DNA from: Saussurea involucrata
Taxonomy: Eukaryota > Streptophyta > Magnoliopsida > Asterales > Asteraceae
Direction: 5' to 3'
Length of the DNA stretch: 64,000 nucleotides
Assembly (NCBI GenBank): GCA_033807775.1
Contig: CM066315.1
Coordinates: forward strand, 8,560,501-8,624,500
How positions within the stretch are numbered: position 1 is the first letter of the stretch; each line of letters opens with the position of its first letter. Below, piece by piece: positions 10,913 to 21,541 of this stretch. The position numbers and the translations under genes were made by a program. Below the pieces are notes generated by a model. That model saw only the letters and a program-made list of their open reading frames with translations, had not been told where the DNA came from and ran no database searches.

Positions 10913-12131
10913 TGTTAGACAACCTAAGGGGGGGGAAGGTTGTATTTAAAATCTTTTACTTTCAAAAATTCTTTTATAAATAAATACAGTACAGAAACAG
11001 TATAAATAAATCAGAGTATACAAATAGTAAATACACAACAATTATATAAACAGATATAATTAAAATGCACAGAGATTATATAAATAAATATAAATGCAAA
11101 GCAGTTTATATAAATAAATATAATAAAGCACAGCGGAATAAATAAAGAGATAAGGGATAGAGATACTTGACACAGAGATTTACTGATTTACCACCAACTG
11201 TGATAAACCAGCAGCCGAGACACTTCTCGACACGATCCAATAAATGTATTCTTTACGGTAGAAATACAAACCAAGTACAAAGGTAACGTAATTGATTCTC
11301 AAGCTTCTGCTATGAGATGTACAGGATCACACACCCGTTATTCAAATACTTACAAGAGGAGTATAACTCACAATGGGTAATCACTCTTGTATAATATCTC
11401 ACACTTGGATATTTTATAAAAAATGTTTTATAAAATATATATTATAAATAGATGAGAGAGCTGAGAGTTGCTGCTTGTTGTTGCTTGTTACTGTTTTGAG
11501 GTCTGAGGTCTTCATTACCAGCAAGCATCATTTATACATAGCATCTCCAACGGCATTGTGCAGCCGCGGTATACCGCCAAATGCATGCGGTATACCGCCG
11601 TCAGAAAAGTGTGCTGACACACAAACGGCTACATGCAAAGTTGACAGGAATAAGTACCCGCGGTATACCGGCTGGGTCTCGCGGTATACCGCCGTCAGGA
11701 AAAGCAACTTCAACCAATAGGAATTGCACACGGACTGCCGCGGTATACCGGCTGAACACCCGCGGTATACCGGCTGTAGTGTACCCGCGGTATACCGGCT
11801 GTACCGCCGCGGTATACCGCCGTCAGGAAAAGTCAGCTTCCAGGACAGCACCCAAATCTTGCTGAATCTTCTCAAAACCTTATTAAAATTAATTGTTGGG
11901 TTTTTAGAAATATCCAAGTGGTATATTATTTTAGGGTGTTTATCATTATTAGTTATAAACAATAATGACGACGAAAACACTTCCGTCTTGAACCCTTCAG
12001 ATTAAATCTTCGTGTTCTTCAACAACTGCACACTTGGATTAAATTGTTAGATAAACAATAATGCGTTGTGTTTGTAATCATCAAAATAAATATATATAAA
12101 TATATAGAGATGTGGTACACTTGCACCAACA
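10913..12131 (-). repeat. 3' LTR of the Sirevirus derivative
   Basis: TGTTAGACAACC...GCACCAACA, 1219 bp. Holds eight copies of the palindrome CGGTATACCG between 11567 and 11819. Confidence 0.95.
11567..11819. repeat. Cluster of eight CGGTATACCG palindromes (3' LTR)
   Basis: Each copy is a perfect 10-bp palindrome, usually extended to GCGGTATACCG, spaced roughly 12-70 bp apart, and often followed by GCTG or CCGTCAGGAAAAG. Multiple CG-containing palindromes in LTRs are a known feature of plant Sireviruses. Confidence 0.95.
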
Positions 12132-12372
12132 ATCTCCCCCTTTTTGATGATGACAAACACAACCGCTAAGCAAGAGCATATGCGGTTTCTCTCCCCCGTT
12201 TGTCGAAACAAAAAGGGTCAAGAAAGACGGTATGCTCCCCCTCAAAATATGCATATAATTGAGGTAGCATAAACTCATGGGTAAAAGAGCTAAAACGCTC
12301 CCCCTCAAAATATGCATATAATTGAGGTAGCATAAACTCATGGGTAAAAGAGCTAAAACGCTCCCCCTCAAA
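12132..12372 (-). promoter_or_regulatory. Polypurine tract and duplicated tract-like units
   Basis: The main tract lies at 12132-12147 (minus strand AAAAAGGGGGAGAT, next to the LTR). Two tandem 63-bp copies (12234-12296 and 12297-12359) and a partial third each begin with GCTCCCCCTCAAA, a tract-like sequence. Multiple polypurine tracts before the 3' LTR are described for Sireviruses. Confidence 0.75.
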
Positions 12373-12530
12373 TTAATAACGATATCAAATTGATTTTATA
12401 AAATTTGAGGGATAAAATAAAATGCAAAAAGCAATAGAGACAAAGATATACAAACCAATACGAAACACTTGCACCAAAACGGATCTTAAGGCTTCAATAT
12501 TCGGTTAATTTTATGTGATAAAAAAAATCA

Positions 12531-12712
12531 CCACGTATTATGACCTCGTCAGGTAACCACGTATTATAACCTCGGCAGGTAACCACGTATTATAACCTCG
12601 GCAGGTAACCACGTATTATAACCTCGGCAGGTAACCACGTATTATAACCTCGGCAGGTAACCACGTATTATAACCTCGGCAGGTAACCACGTATTATATC
12701 CTCGTCAGGAAA
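12531..12712. repeat. 26-bp minisatellite, seven copies
   Basis: Seven head-to-tail units beginning CCACGTATTATAACCTCGGC, nearly identical, in the untranslated 3' part of the Sirevirus derivative. Confidence 0.95.
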
Positions 12713-12856
12713 CACCTACAAAAGGCAAAGAAAATATTTCGTGGTACCCTTTTCTTATGGGTCCTTTTAACAGTTAGTATAAAACATAAACTGCAAAAAA
12801 AAATATGTTGTCGACATAAAACAAACACGACAAACATACAAAGCCATAAAAATGGT

Positions 12857-14077
12857 TTAAAACCACAAACGCATCCCACCCGGATTATCAACATTAAACA
12901 TTCCTTTCGGAATCCATTTTCTAACCATTTTTATTTTACGATCGTATTCATCATAGACGTAAAAAGAAGTATGCGGCTTAACATTTTTCTTAGGATTCGC
13001 AAACTTATTATTATACATAAACGCATGTGATTTTCTCGACATATAATTCACATAATTCATTTTAGGAACATACGGAGGTTTTTGCGTTTTATTTTTAACA
13101 ACAAATTTAGGTTTTTCAAAAACCTTTTTAATTGGCATACAATCACATTTTTCAATACACGTATTTGAACCAATGCCTTTTCGGCAATTTATACGATTTG
13201 ATATATTAAGCATTTTAAGCACTTTATCATTGCTACTATTAAAAGCATTAGCTAACATATTGTCATTTTCATATGAATCGCATTTAGCTTTTAAACATGC
13301 ATTTTCATTTTTAAGAATATCACATTTTGCACAAATAATATTTTCATGTGACTTTTTATTTAAACATGCAAGTTTCTTATTTAAAACATCACATGATTTG
13401 CAAACAATATTTTCGCATGCTTTCTTTTCTAAAGTGATAACTTTATCAATTAACTCATTTTTGATTTTATTATCACATGCAATGGTTTGTTTACAATTAT
13501 TCAACTCATTTTGACATAATAATAGTTCTTCTTTTAATTTAGCATTCTCATTTTTATAACTATTTACGAGAACAATCAATTTTTGAAAAGAGACATTTAA
13601 CATATCAATATCATCATCGTTATCACTACAACTAGAATAACTTGAGTATGAAGTACATACCTCTTTCTTGCAGTCGACGATGAGACACGTTTCTTCATTT
13701 CTTTGATCTCGGGTTTCGTCTCTCTTTTCTTTTGAGTTTCCACCATAGGTGATGTTCAAGTTCTCCCAAATATCACGAGCAGTTTCAAAGAGATAAACAC
13801 GCTCAATATCATTGTTAGTAAGAACCGAAAAGAGAAAATTTTTGGCTTCATAATTTAAACAATAATTAGCCTCATCTTCGTCGGACCATTCCGAGCTAGG
13901 TTTTTCAACAACTTTGTTGTTTTGAAATTTTGTGGGTTTGAAATTTCCTTTAATAATAATATCCCAAATTTTTTGATTTATCCCACGAACATAACGTTCA
14001 AAAGAATTTGCCCAAAGATCAAAATTTTCGAAATCAATAAGAAGAGATTTAGAAAACCAAGCATTTTGTTGAGCCAT
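12857..14077 (-). CDS. Internally deleted Sirevirus Gag
   Basis: A 406-codon frame from ATG at 14077. The N-terminus (M-A-Q-Q-N then L-W-A-N-S-F-E and I-W-D-I-I) is the Copia Gag start, and the D-I-W-E-N-L-N region marks the UBN2-type part. The C-terminal half is Cys/Asn/Lys-rich with repeated C-x-x-C-D-(I/V)-L units and ends K-G-M-F-N-V-D-N-P-G-G-M-R-L-W-F. Compared with the related Gag at 46743-48698, about 200 central residues including the CCHC zinc knuckle are missing. The two ends join at an Arg/Glu/Asp-rich stretch. The frame is open, so a short Gag could be made, but without the nucleic-acid-binding knuckle. Confidence 0.85.
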   Translation of the reverse strand: MAQQNAWFSKSLLIDFENFDLWANSFERYVRGINQKIWDIIIKGNFKPTKFQNNKVVEKPSSEWSDEDEANYCLNYEAKNFLFSVLTNNDIERVYLFETARDIWENLNITYGGNSKEKRDETRDQRNEETCLIVDCKKEVCTSYSSYSSCSDNDDDIDMLNVSFQKLIVLVNSYKNENAKLKEELLLCQNELNNCKQTIACDNKIKNELIDKVITLEKKACENIVCKSCDVLNKKLACLNKKSHENIICAKCDILKNENACLKAKCDSYENDNMLANAFNSSNDKVLKMLNISNRINCRKGIGSNTCIEKCDCMPIKKVFEKPKFVVKNKTQKPPYVPKMNYVNYMSRKSHAFMYNNKFANPKKNVKPHTSFYVYDEYDRKIKMVRKWIPKGMFNVDNPGGMRLWF

Positions 14078-14128
14078 TAAATAAAAGATATAACTTTAAA
14101 AAATTAAACAGATAATTTTTGAAAGCCC

Positions 14129-14140
14129 CGCTCTGATACC
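14129..14140 (-). promoter_or_regulatory. Primer-binding site of the Sirevirus derivative
   Basis: Minus strand TGGTATCAGAGC, two bases from the 5' LTR. Confidence 0.93.
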
Positions 14141-14142
14141 AA

Positions 14143-15362
14143 ATGTTAGACAACCTAAGGGGGGGGAAGGTTGTATTTAAAATCTTTTACTTTCAAAAAT
14201 TCTTTTATAAATAAATACAGTACAGAAACAGTATAAATAAATCAGAGTATACAAATAGTAAATACACAACAATTATATAAACAGATATAATTAAAATGCA
14301 CAGAGATTATATAAATAAATATAAATGCAAAGCAGTTTATATAAATAAATATAATAAAGCACAGCGGAATAAATAAAGAGATAAGGGATAGAGATACTTG
14401 ACACAGAGATTTACTGATTTACCACCAACTGTGATAAACCAGCAGCCGAGACACTTCTCGACACGATCCAATAAATGTATTCTTTACGGTAGAAATACAA
14501 ACCAAGTACAAAGGTAACGTAATTGATTCTCAAGCTTCTGCTATGAGATGTACAGGATCACACACCCGTTATTCAAATACTTACAAGAGGAGTATAACTC
14601 ACAATGGGTAATCACTCTTGTATAATATCTCACACTTGGATATTTTATAAAAAATGTTTTATAAAATATATATTATAAATAGATGAGAGAGCTGAGAGTT
14701 GCTGCTTGTTGTTGCTTGTTACTGTTTTGAGGTCTGAGGTCTTCATTACCAGCAAGCATCATTTATACATAGCATCTCCAACGGCATTGTGCAGCCGCGG
14801 TATACCGCCAAATGCATGCGGTATACCGCCGTCAGAAAAGTGTGCTGACACACAAACGGCTACATGCAAAGTTGACAGGAATAAGTACCCGCGGTATACC
14901 GGCTGGGTCTCGCGGTATACCGCCGTCAGGAAAAGCAACTTCAACCAATAGGAATTGCACACGGACTGCCGCGGTATACCGGCTGAACACCCGCGGTATA
15001 CCGGCTGTAGTGTACCCGCGGTATACCGGCTGTACCGCCGCGGTATACCGCCGTCAGGAAAAGTCAGCTTCCAGGACAGCACCCAAATCTTGCTGAATCT
15101 TCTCAAAACCTTATTAAAATTAATTGTTGGGTTTTTAGAAATATCCAAGTGGTATATTATTTTAGGGTGTTTATCATTATTAGTTATAAACAATAATGAC
15201 GACGAAAACACTTCCGTCTTGAACCCTTCAGATTAAATCTTCGTGTTCTTCAACAACTGCACACTTGGATTAAATTGTTAGATAAACAATAATGCGTTGT
15301 GTTTGTAATCATCAAAATAAATATATATAAATATATAGAGATGTGGTACACTTGCACCAACA
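14143..15362 (-). repeat. 5' LTR of the Sirevirus derivative
   Basis: 1220 bp, almost identical to 10913-12131, with the same eight CGGTATACCG palindromes at 14798-15050. On the minus strand it is the upstream LTR and should drive transcription of the short gag. Confidence 0.95.
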
Positions 15363-15718
15363 TGCTTCTCTCCCACTTCATTCCAACACAACGACGTCCT
15401 GCACTTACGCCCATACAATGCTTCAAACGGTGCCGCTTGAAGACTGGCGTGATAACTGTTGTTATACGAGAACTCAATCAACGGTAGGTGGGATTCCCAC
15501 GAACCCTTGAAGTCTATCACGCACGCACATAACATATCCTCCAAAGTCTGAATAGTTCTCTCGCTTTGTTCATCCGTCTGAGGGTGATAGGCGGTGCTCA
15601 AACAAAGTCGCGTGCCTAACTCCCTTTGCAGACTCCTCCAAAACGACGACGTGAAACGACTATCACGATCGGAGACAATGGACGACGGCACTCCATGCCT
15701 CGTCACTACTTCATTGAC
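15363..15718 (-). pseudogene. Gypsy integrase core, second half
   Basis: Continues pol after the stop at 15719-15721. Contains V-S-D-R-D-S-R-F-T-S (second catalytic Asp) and A-Y-H-P-Q-T-D-E-Q-S-E-R, where the catalytic Glu belongs. This is the D,D-35-E core of a Gypsy integrase. The frame is cut at the Copia insertion point after G-E-K. Confidence 0.9.
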
Positions 15719-18406
15719 TTACAACCTCGCCAGCTTCTCCAACGAGTCGCTCTCCCGAATGGGTAGAAAGTGAGCCGACTTGGTGAGACTGTCAACAATC
15801 ACCCATATAGCATCATGCCCCTTCGGGGTTCTAGGCAACTTCGTAACGAAGTCCATTGTAATACAATCCCACTTCCACACCGGTATCTCCAAGGGCTGCA
15901 TCTCTCTGTAAGGTCGTTGGTGCTCTGCTTTGACCTCCAGACAGGTCGCACATCGCTCCACAAAGTACGCAACATCTTTCTTCAATCCCGGCCACCAATA
16001 CAGATGCCTCAGATCTCGATACATCTTATTTGTACCCGGATGAACCGAATATCGCGACTTATGCGCTTCCTCCAATATTCGTTCACGTAGACCTCCCAAC
16101 TTAGGGATCCACACCCGGTCCTCAAAACGCCTCACCCCACTCGGGTCACACTTCAAGGATGTCACATAGCCGACCATCCTCTCGCTTTTCCACTTCTTCT
16201 CTACTAATGCTTCCTTTTGAAACCTCCTAATCTCGTCTATTAGAATAGGAACCACTTCTAATCGAAAGGCCACCACTTTCGTTGGTTCCCTTCTCTCCTT
16301 CCGACTCAGGGCATCGGCCACGACATTCGCTTTACCGGGATGGTAAAGGATCTCGCAGTCGTAGTCACTTAGCAACTCCACCCAACGACGCTGTCTCATA
16401 TTCAGCTCCTTTTGGTCAAACAGATGCTGGAGACTCTTATGATCAGAATAAATCTGACACTTAACCCCGTAAAGGTAGTGTCTCCAAATCTTTAGCGCGA
16501 AAACCACCGCCGCTAACTCCATATCGTGCGTCGGATAATTCTTCTCGTGCTCTTTCAGCTGTCGAGATGCATAGGCGATCACCCTTCCATCTTGCATCAA
16601 AACACACCCTAGCCCCAACTTGGACGCATCACTGTAGATTACAAATCCTTCGGTTCCATTAGGCAAGGATAGAACCAGAGCACTACTCAACTTGTCTTTC
16701 AACTTACTGAATGCTTCTTCCTGGGCCTTCGTCCATTCAAACTTAGAATTCTTCTTGGTCAGGGAGGTCAACGGCGTAGCTATCCGGGAAAAATCCTGAA
16801 TGAACTTTCGGTAGTAACCCGCTAAACCAAGAAAACTTCTTACTTCGGATGGCGACCTCGGGGTCTCCCATCCCTTAATGGCCTCCACCTTGGCCGGGTC
16901 CACCTTGACACCGTGTTCCGACACCACATGTCCTAAGAATTGAACTTCTTTAAGCCAGAACTCACACTTTGAGAATTTGGCAAACAACTTTTCCCGCCGA
17001 AGCAGGTCTAGCACCAAGCGAAGATGCTCTTCATGCTCGCTCCGAGATTTGGAATAAATGAGGATGTCATCGATGAATATAATCACACACTTGTCTAGTA
17101 GTGCGCTGCACACCCTATTCATCAGATCCATGAATACCGCCGGAGCATTCGTCAATCCGAAGGGCATGACTAGGAATTCGTAATGCCCATACCTTGTACG
17201 GAAAGCCGTCTTCGGCACATCCTCTTCCCTCACTCTCAGCTGATGATAGCCAGACCTCAAGTCTATCTTTGAGAAGAATTTTGCCCCTTGCAGCTGATCA
17301 AACAAGTCGTCGATCCTCGGAAGCGGATACTTATTCTTGATTGTCACTTTGTTGAGCTCACGGTAATCCATACACATTCGCATCGATCCGTCCTTCTTCT
17401 TGACAAACAGTACCGGCGCTCCCCAGGGTGATGAACTAGGACGTATAAACCCCTTTTCCAACAACTCCTGCAATTGCGACATCATTTCCTTCATCTCTGT
17501 CGGTGCCAACCGATACGGTGCACGAGCTATCGGCGAAGCGCCCGGCATAAGATCGATCCTGAACTCGACCTGGCGATCCGGGGGTATACCCGTCAGGTCA
17601 TCCGGAAATACCTCCGGAAATTCACTCACCACCGGTACATCCTCCAACCCCTTCTTCTCCTTCTTAGCGTCTAGTACATACGCTAGGAAACCCCGACACC
17701 CCTTTTCTAAACAATGCCTCGCCTTCATCACCGTGATAAGGCAAGACTTACGCTCTCGTCTATCCCCATAGATTACGACTTCTGACTTATCTGGCAAGGC
17801 AATACGAATAATCTTCTTATTGCACACAATGCTGGCATCATTACTAGCCAACCAGTCCATCCCCACTACCACATCAGACTCCCCCATACCCATCGGGTAT
17901 AGACGCAAAGGAAAAGTATGACCCTCTACTTCGATGCTACACCCCTCGAACACTTCCCTCACCACGACACAACTATCGTCGGCAATTTCTACCTCAATTC
18001 CACGCTCCAACCGCTTCGGCGTCACAGACAGACACCGAGCAAAGATCGGCGATACGAACGAACGGTTCGCACCCGAATCAAACAACACTTTAGCAAACTT
18101 CGAATTAACAAGAAATGTACCTGATACCACATCAGGCCCATCAACCGCCTCTTCCGCAGACATCTGAAAGGCTCTAGCTCTTGCTCGACCCGGTTCCACC
18201 TTCTTTTCCCCACCTTTTCCTCCTTGACCTCCTCCAGATCCACCAGCAAACCCCTTCCTCAACTGTGGGCAATCAGGTTTGATATGATCCGGAGAGCCAC
18301 ACATGTAGCACACTCTCGGGCTAGAACAATCACGCGCCATGTGCCCCTGTTTTCCACATTTATAACAACCATCAGGTTCGAAGCAATCTCCACGATGCAC
18401 TCTGTT
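15719..18406 (-). pseudogene. Gypsy pol: zinc knuckles, protease, RT, RNase H, integrase N-half
   Basis: About 895 codons. In order: two CCHC knuckles (C-Y-K-C-G-K-Q-G-H-M-A-R-D-C and C-Y-M-C-G-S), protease with active-site D-S-G-A near residue 108, reverse transcriptase with M-P-F-G-L-T-N-A-P and the catalytic F-I-D-D-I-L-I-Y-S, RNase H with Y-S-D-A-S and H-D-M-E-L, then the HHCC zinc finger (H-P-G-T-N-K-M-Y...C-A-T-C) and first integrase Asp in T-M-D-F-V-T. It ends at an in-frame TAA (15719-15721), where the family normally continues. It is in frame with gag across a single TGA. Together these would form the Gypsy polyprotein that copies RNA to DNA and integrates it. Confidence 0.95.
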
Positions 18407-19627
18407 TCATTTTCCGCACGGCCTGTCACTGAACCTATGCCCCACCCGCAACTCGGGTTTAGAGGGCTTTGACCTTTTCACATCCCGAACTGGTCCATCC
18501 CACTTCCTCTTATCAACGCTCCTCTCCGACAGTTGACGATTCTTTTCTTTCTCATTTAGTTCTGCCACGTCAACCGCCGCTTGAAACGTTGCAGGGCCAC
18601 GGTTCTGTACCAGTTCCCTTATGCTGCTCTTCAGACCCCAAATGTACCTTTCAACCCGTCTTTCTTCAGTAGGCACATATATCTCAGCGAAACGTGCCTT
18701 TTCGATAAACTTAGCAGTGTACTCCTGCACGGTCATCGATCCCTGCACGAGCCCCATAAACTCTTCTTCCAACTTCTTTCTTGCCGCCAGCGGGCAAAAC
18801 TGTGCTTTAAACCTCCCAATGAACGTCTCCCACGAGGTTACCTTCGCCACTTCCGAACCCTTTCCTCCTGTTTCTACATCCCACCAAAAGATCGCATCTG
18901 CCTTTAACATTGACATAGCAAACAACACTTTATCCCCTTCAGCACACTTACTAGTGTCAAACGCCAGTTCCATCTCTCGGATCCACCTCATCGCCAATAT
19001 CGGGTCCCGCTCTCCACTGAAGGATGGAGGCTTGCAAGACACGAAAGTTTTGAAGGTACACCCTTTTACTGACTTCGACTCTCCCGCCACAATTGGATTT
19101 GCATGAGAGTGGCCCTCAGTCTCCGCTGTTGGTAATTTGGATGCTTCCGCCTCGGTCTCTTTCACACTTTCAGTCTTCCCTGCCGATGCCGACCCAATTC
19201 CCTGCTTCAGTAAAGCCTGCAAGGTCTCTTGCAGTTTGCCCATCTCAGCAGTAAATCTCTCTCCAGTCACAAAAGCCTGGTTGTGGTTCGAACTCAAGCT
19301 CTTTGACGGACTATCATTCCCGGAAGCAGTGCTCTCGGTTTGGGTTGGTTCGCTTACCACAGGCACTTCCCCACTCTTAGCCTGACGGAAAGTCGGCGCT
19401 TTCTTCTTACCTCTAGTCACCATACCCGTTCCTCCAGTCTGAGCGGCAGCTTGTCGGGGTGCTCTTCCCCGGCCCCTCCCACGACCTCCGCCTTTCCCGC
19501 GGGTAGCCGTTTGCCTCGGAGGATGCACTGGCTCATCCTCCACAATCTCTTCCACCCGGATTTCCCCCACTTCCGGGACAGGCTCCACATCCGGCACAGA
19601 TCTGCTCCTCAAACTTCGTTCCGACAT
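18407..19627 (-). CDS. Gypsy Gag
   Basis: About 406 residues from ATG at 19627-19625 (M-S-E-R-S-L-R-S). The N-terminal third is basic and Gly/Arg-rich (R-G-R-G-R-G-R). The middle is the retrotransposon Gag domain, with F-S-G-E-R-D-P and A-I-F-W-W-D through F-K-A-Q-F-C-P-L and Y-T-A-K-F. The end (R-P-C-G-K) reaches the first Cys residues of a knuckle and stops at TGA 18409-18407, after which pol continues in the same frame. In this family gag and pol are usually one frame, so the TGA is either a mutation or a read-through site. Confidence 0.9.
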   Translation of the reverse strand: MSERSLRSRSVPDVEPVPEVGEIRVEEIVEDEPVHPPRQTATRGKGGGRGRGRGRAPRQAAAQTGGTGMVTRGKKKAPTFRQAKSGEVPVVSEPTQTESTASGNDSPSKSLSSNHNQAFVTGERFTAEMGKLQETLQALLKQGIGSASAGKTESVKETEAEASKLPTAETEGHSHANPIVAGESKSVKGCTFKTFVSCKPPSFSGERDPILAMRWIREMELAFDTSKCAEGDKVLFAMSMLKADAIFWWDVETGGKGSEVAKVTSWETFIGRFKAQFCPLAARKKLEEEFMGLVQGSMTVQEYTAKFIEKARFAEIYVPTEERRVERYIWGLKSSIRELVQNRGPATFQAAVDVAELNEKEKNRQLSERSVDKRKWDGPVRDVKRSKPSKPELRVGHRFSDRPCGK

Positions 19628-19886
19628 TCTCAACTACTGAAACATTACACAAAATAAAGCTTAACAACAATCCCAAAATAACAAGGCAAGAATGATCACA
19701 GTCATGTACCTGTAAATTCACAATTACACTGGACAGGTGTAATCCTGAGCTTACCTTACATGATAGTTTTCACCACCCTATTATTTACTCTCCCCAGTGA
19801 GGTCTCCCTAGGCCTTCCTATTTCTCAGTTGTACTTCTACAGTTTAAGTTTAGGCCCATCCGGTCACCTAAATCCCTTAAACTACG

Positions 19887-19898
19887 GCTCTGATACCA
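19887..19898 (-). promoter_or_regulatory. Primer-binding site of the Tekay-type element
   Basis: Minus strand TGGTATCAGAGC, two bases from the 5' LTR start at 19901. Confidence 0.93.
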
Positions 19899-19900
19899 AC

Positions 19901-20539
19901 TGTAACGACCCACTCCAAACATACCAAAATAAGATGCAATTAATATAAATATCGCCAAAACATGGCCCAAGTTCACACCATCAAAGTTCCAAAATTGGGT
20001 TTGCGGAAATAACCCTAGTTACAACTGAGAGTTTCTAAGCAAGAAAAGTAAGAAAAGGTCTACTAAGTTAATCCACGCCCGTTCACGCTTTCTCCTTCCC
20101 ACTAGTGGAGCCGCTTCTAACCTGCTTACCTGAAAAAGGTTCAGTTTGAAAATGCGAGGGTTAGACCATAAGGTCTAGTGAGGTCCCTCAGCTACAACCA
20201 CACCACAACATTCATATAAAGGAGTTTTTAGATATATAAATCAACAAGAAGTTGGGCGAATAACATTCCCCAGATAGTCCACGTTCAAACACGTCATTTG
20301 GGACACACCCCCCATAAATATAAATCGTGCTATATCATATGGGTCACACCCCCCATATATAGCATACCCCGCCGCATGGGACACACCCCCCATGTACATC
20401 GTATCGTCTCACATGGGACACCCCCCATGTATAACACATCGTGCATATGGGACACACCCCCCTTGTATATCACCTCATGCATATGGGACACACCCCCCAT
20501 ACACAATTATAACCACCGCATCATATGGGACACACCCTC

Positions 20540-20584
<45 letters not shown>

Positions 20585-21536
20585 ATCATGCATAAGAAAT
20601 TCATATGTAACATACCTTAAATAAGCATGCATGTACGAGTAACAACAAGTACCATCAAGCTTAGTTAGAAAAACTCACCTGATGCTCTTACTTTTCTCCT
20701 CTAAGCTGGTTCCGACTCCCAAACGACTTCCCTGAACGTACAGGCAAAAATATAAGCTAAGTCATCTAATTATCCGGACACAGCAATTGTCCGGACAACT
20801 CGCCTATCCGGACAACCTACCCATCCGGACAACACTTCTATCCGGACAACCCTCCTATCAGGACAACATACCCATCCGTACAACACACTCATCCGGACAA
20901 CACTTCTATCCGGACAACATACCCATCTGGACAACACACTCATCCGGACAACACGATCTCCGGGTGCTTACCCGGACACCTTCTTCTATTGAAGGTTTCC
21001 GGACGGGGCGCTGTTCGAGTTTTTCACTCGAAAATCCCGTCCTGAGCTCCGCCAAAGCAACGATTAGGCAATAACAACTACCAAAAACGTACTAGAACCA
21101 AACCCCACAATATACATCCATAAAAACATATACTAGAGGAGTTTAAACCTTCCACAAGAGTTTTGGCATTACTTTTATCAAACTAAACTTCTCAATACTC
21201 TACAATCAACAACCGGATTAAATGGAGTAATGGATTGAGAGTTTACCTGCTCAAATGCTTGCCAGAAACGAATTCCCCAACAATCCTTCTTCTGATTTCC
21301 AACACCAAGCTCCTTCTTCTCCCAAAATCCACAAGAGCCCCAAAAACCCTCCTCTCTTTCTTTTCTCCAAGAACACAACCGACACACACAGATTTTCAGC
21401 CAAAATGGAATGTTTCTAGGGTTTTGTGCCCTTATATACCTCATCCCAATTATTAACAAATAGCCCCTCAACTTCCATCTTATTACATTTCCACCACAAG
21501 GCTTGAAACTCTTTTTATTTGGACACGGTTACTATA
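19901..21536 (-). repeat. 5' LTR of the Tekay-type element
   Basis: TGTAACGACC...TTACTATA, 1636 bp, with the palindrome TAGACC-N4-GGTCTA at 20162-20177. The TA run at 20543-20580 is longer than in the partner LTR. The final CA has mutated to TA. Confidence 0.95.
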
Positions 21537-21541
21537 CCGGA

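Larger units (their letters stand above)
10913..15362 (-). mobile_element. Gag-only Sirevirus-type Copia element, nested in Gypsy integrase
   Basis: 4450 bp flanked by the 5-bp duplication TGCTT (10908-10912 and 15363-15367). LTRs at 10913-12131 and 14143-15362 appear almost identical; the only difference I noticed is the length of a G run near their start. This implies very recent insertion. The interior has a Met-tRNA primer site, one gag-like frame and a noncoding 3' part with repeated polypurine tracts. There is no protease, integrase or reverse transcriptase, so transposition needs a helper such as the family member at 44.6-49.8 kb. Confidence 0.95.
8700..21536 (-). mobile_element. Full-length Tekay/Del-type Gypsy retrotransposon (host of a nested Copia)
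   Basis: Two LTRs (8700-10322 and 19901-21536) bound the element, and the 5-bp duplication CCGGA flanks it (8695-8699 and 21537-21541). Between them on the minus strand lie a primer site, gag, protease, reverse transcriptase, RNase H, integrase with a chromodomain-like tail, and a polypurine tract. A 4.45-kb Copia element sits in the integrase region. Net length without it is about 8.4 kb. Stops at 18407 and 15719 plus the insertion mean it cannot make a full polyprotein. The terminal bases of the right LTR are TA instead of CA. Confidence 0.95.

Noticed and set aside
11475..12005. Several overlapping open frames in the Sirevirus LTRs, on both strands, with repeated R-G-I-P/Y-R motifs
   Set aside because: They are translations of the CGGTATACCG palindromes inside an LTR; identical sets occur in the partner LTR and no start context or family supports a protein.
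12531..12712. CRISPR-like array of seven regular units
   Set aside because: Units are directly adjacent with no spacers, and the DNA is a plant retrotransposon; it is a minisatellite.
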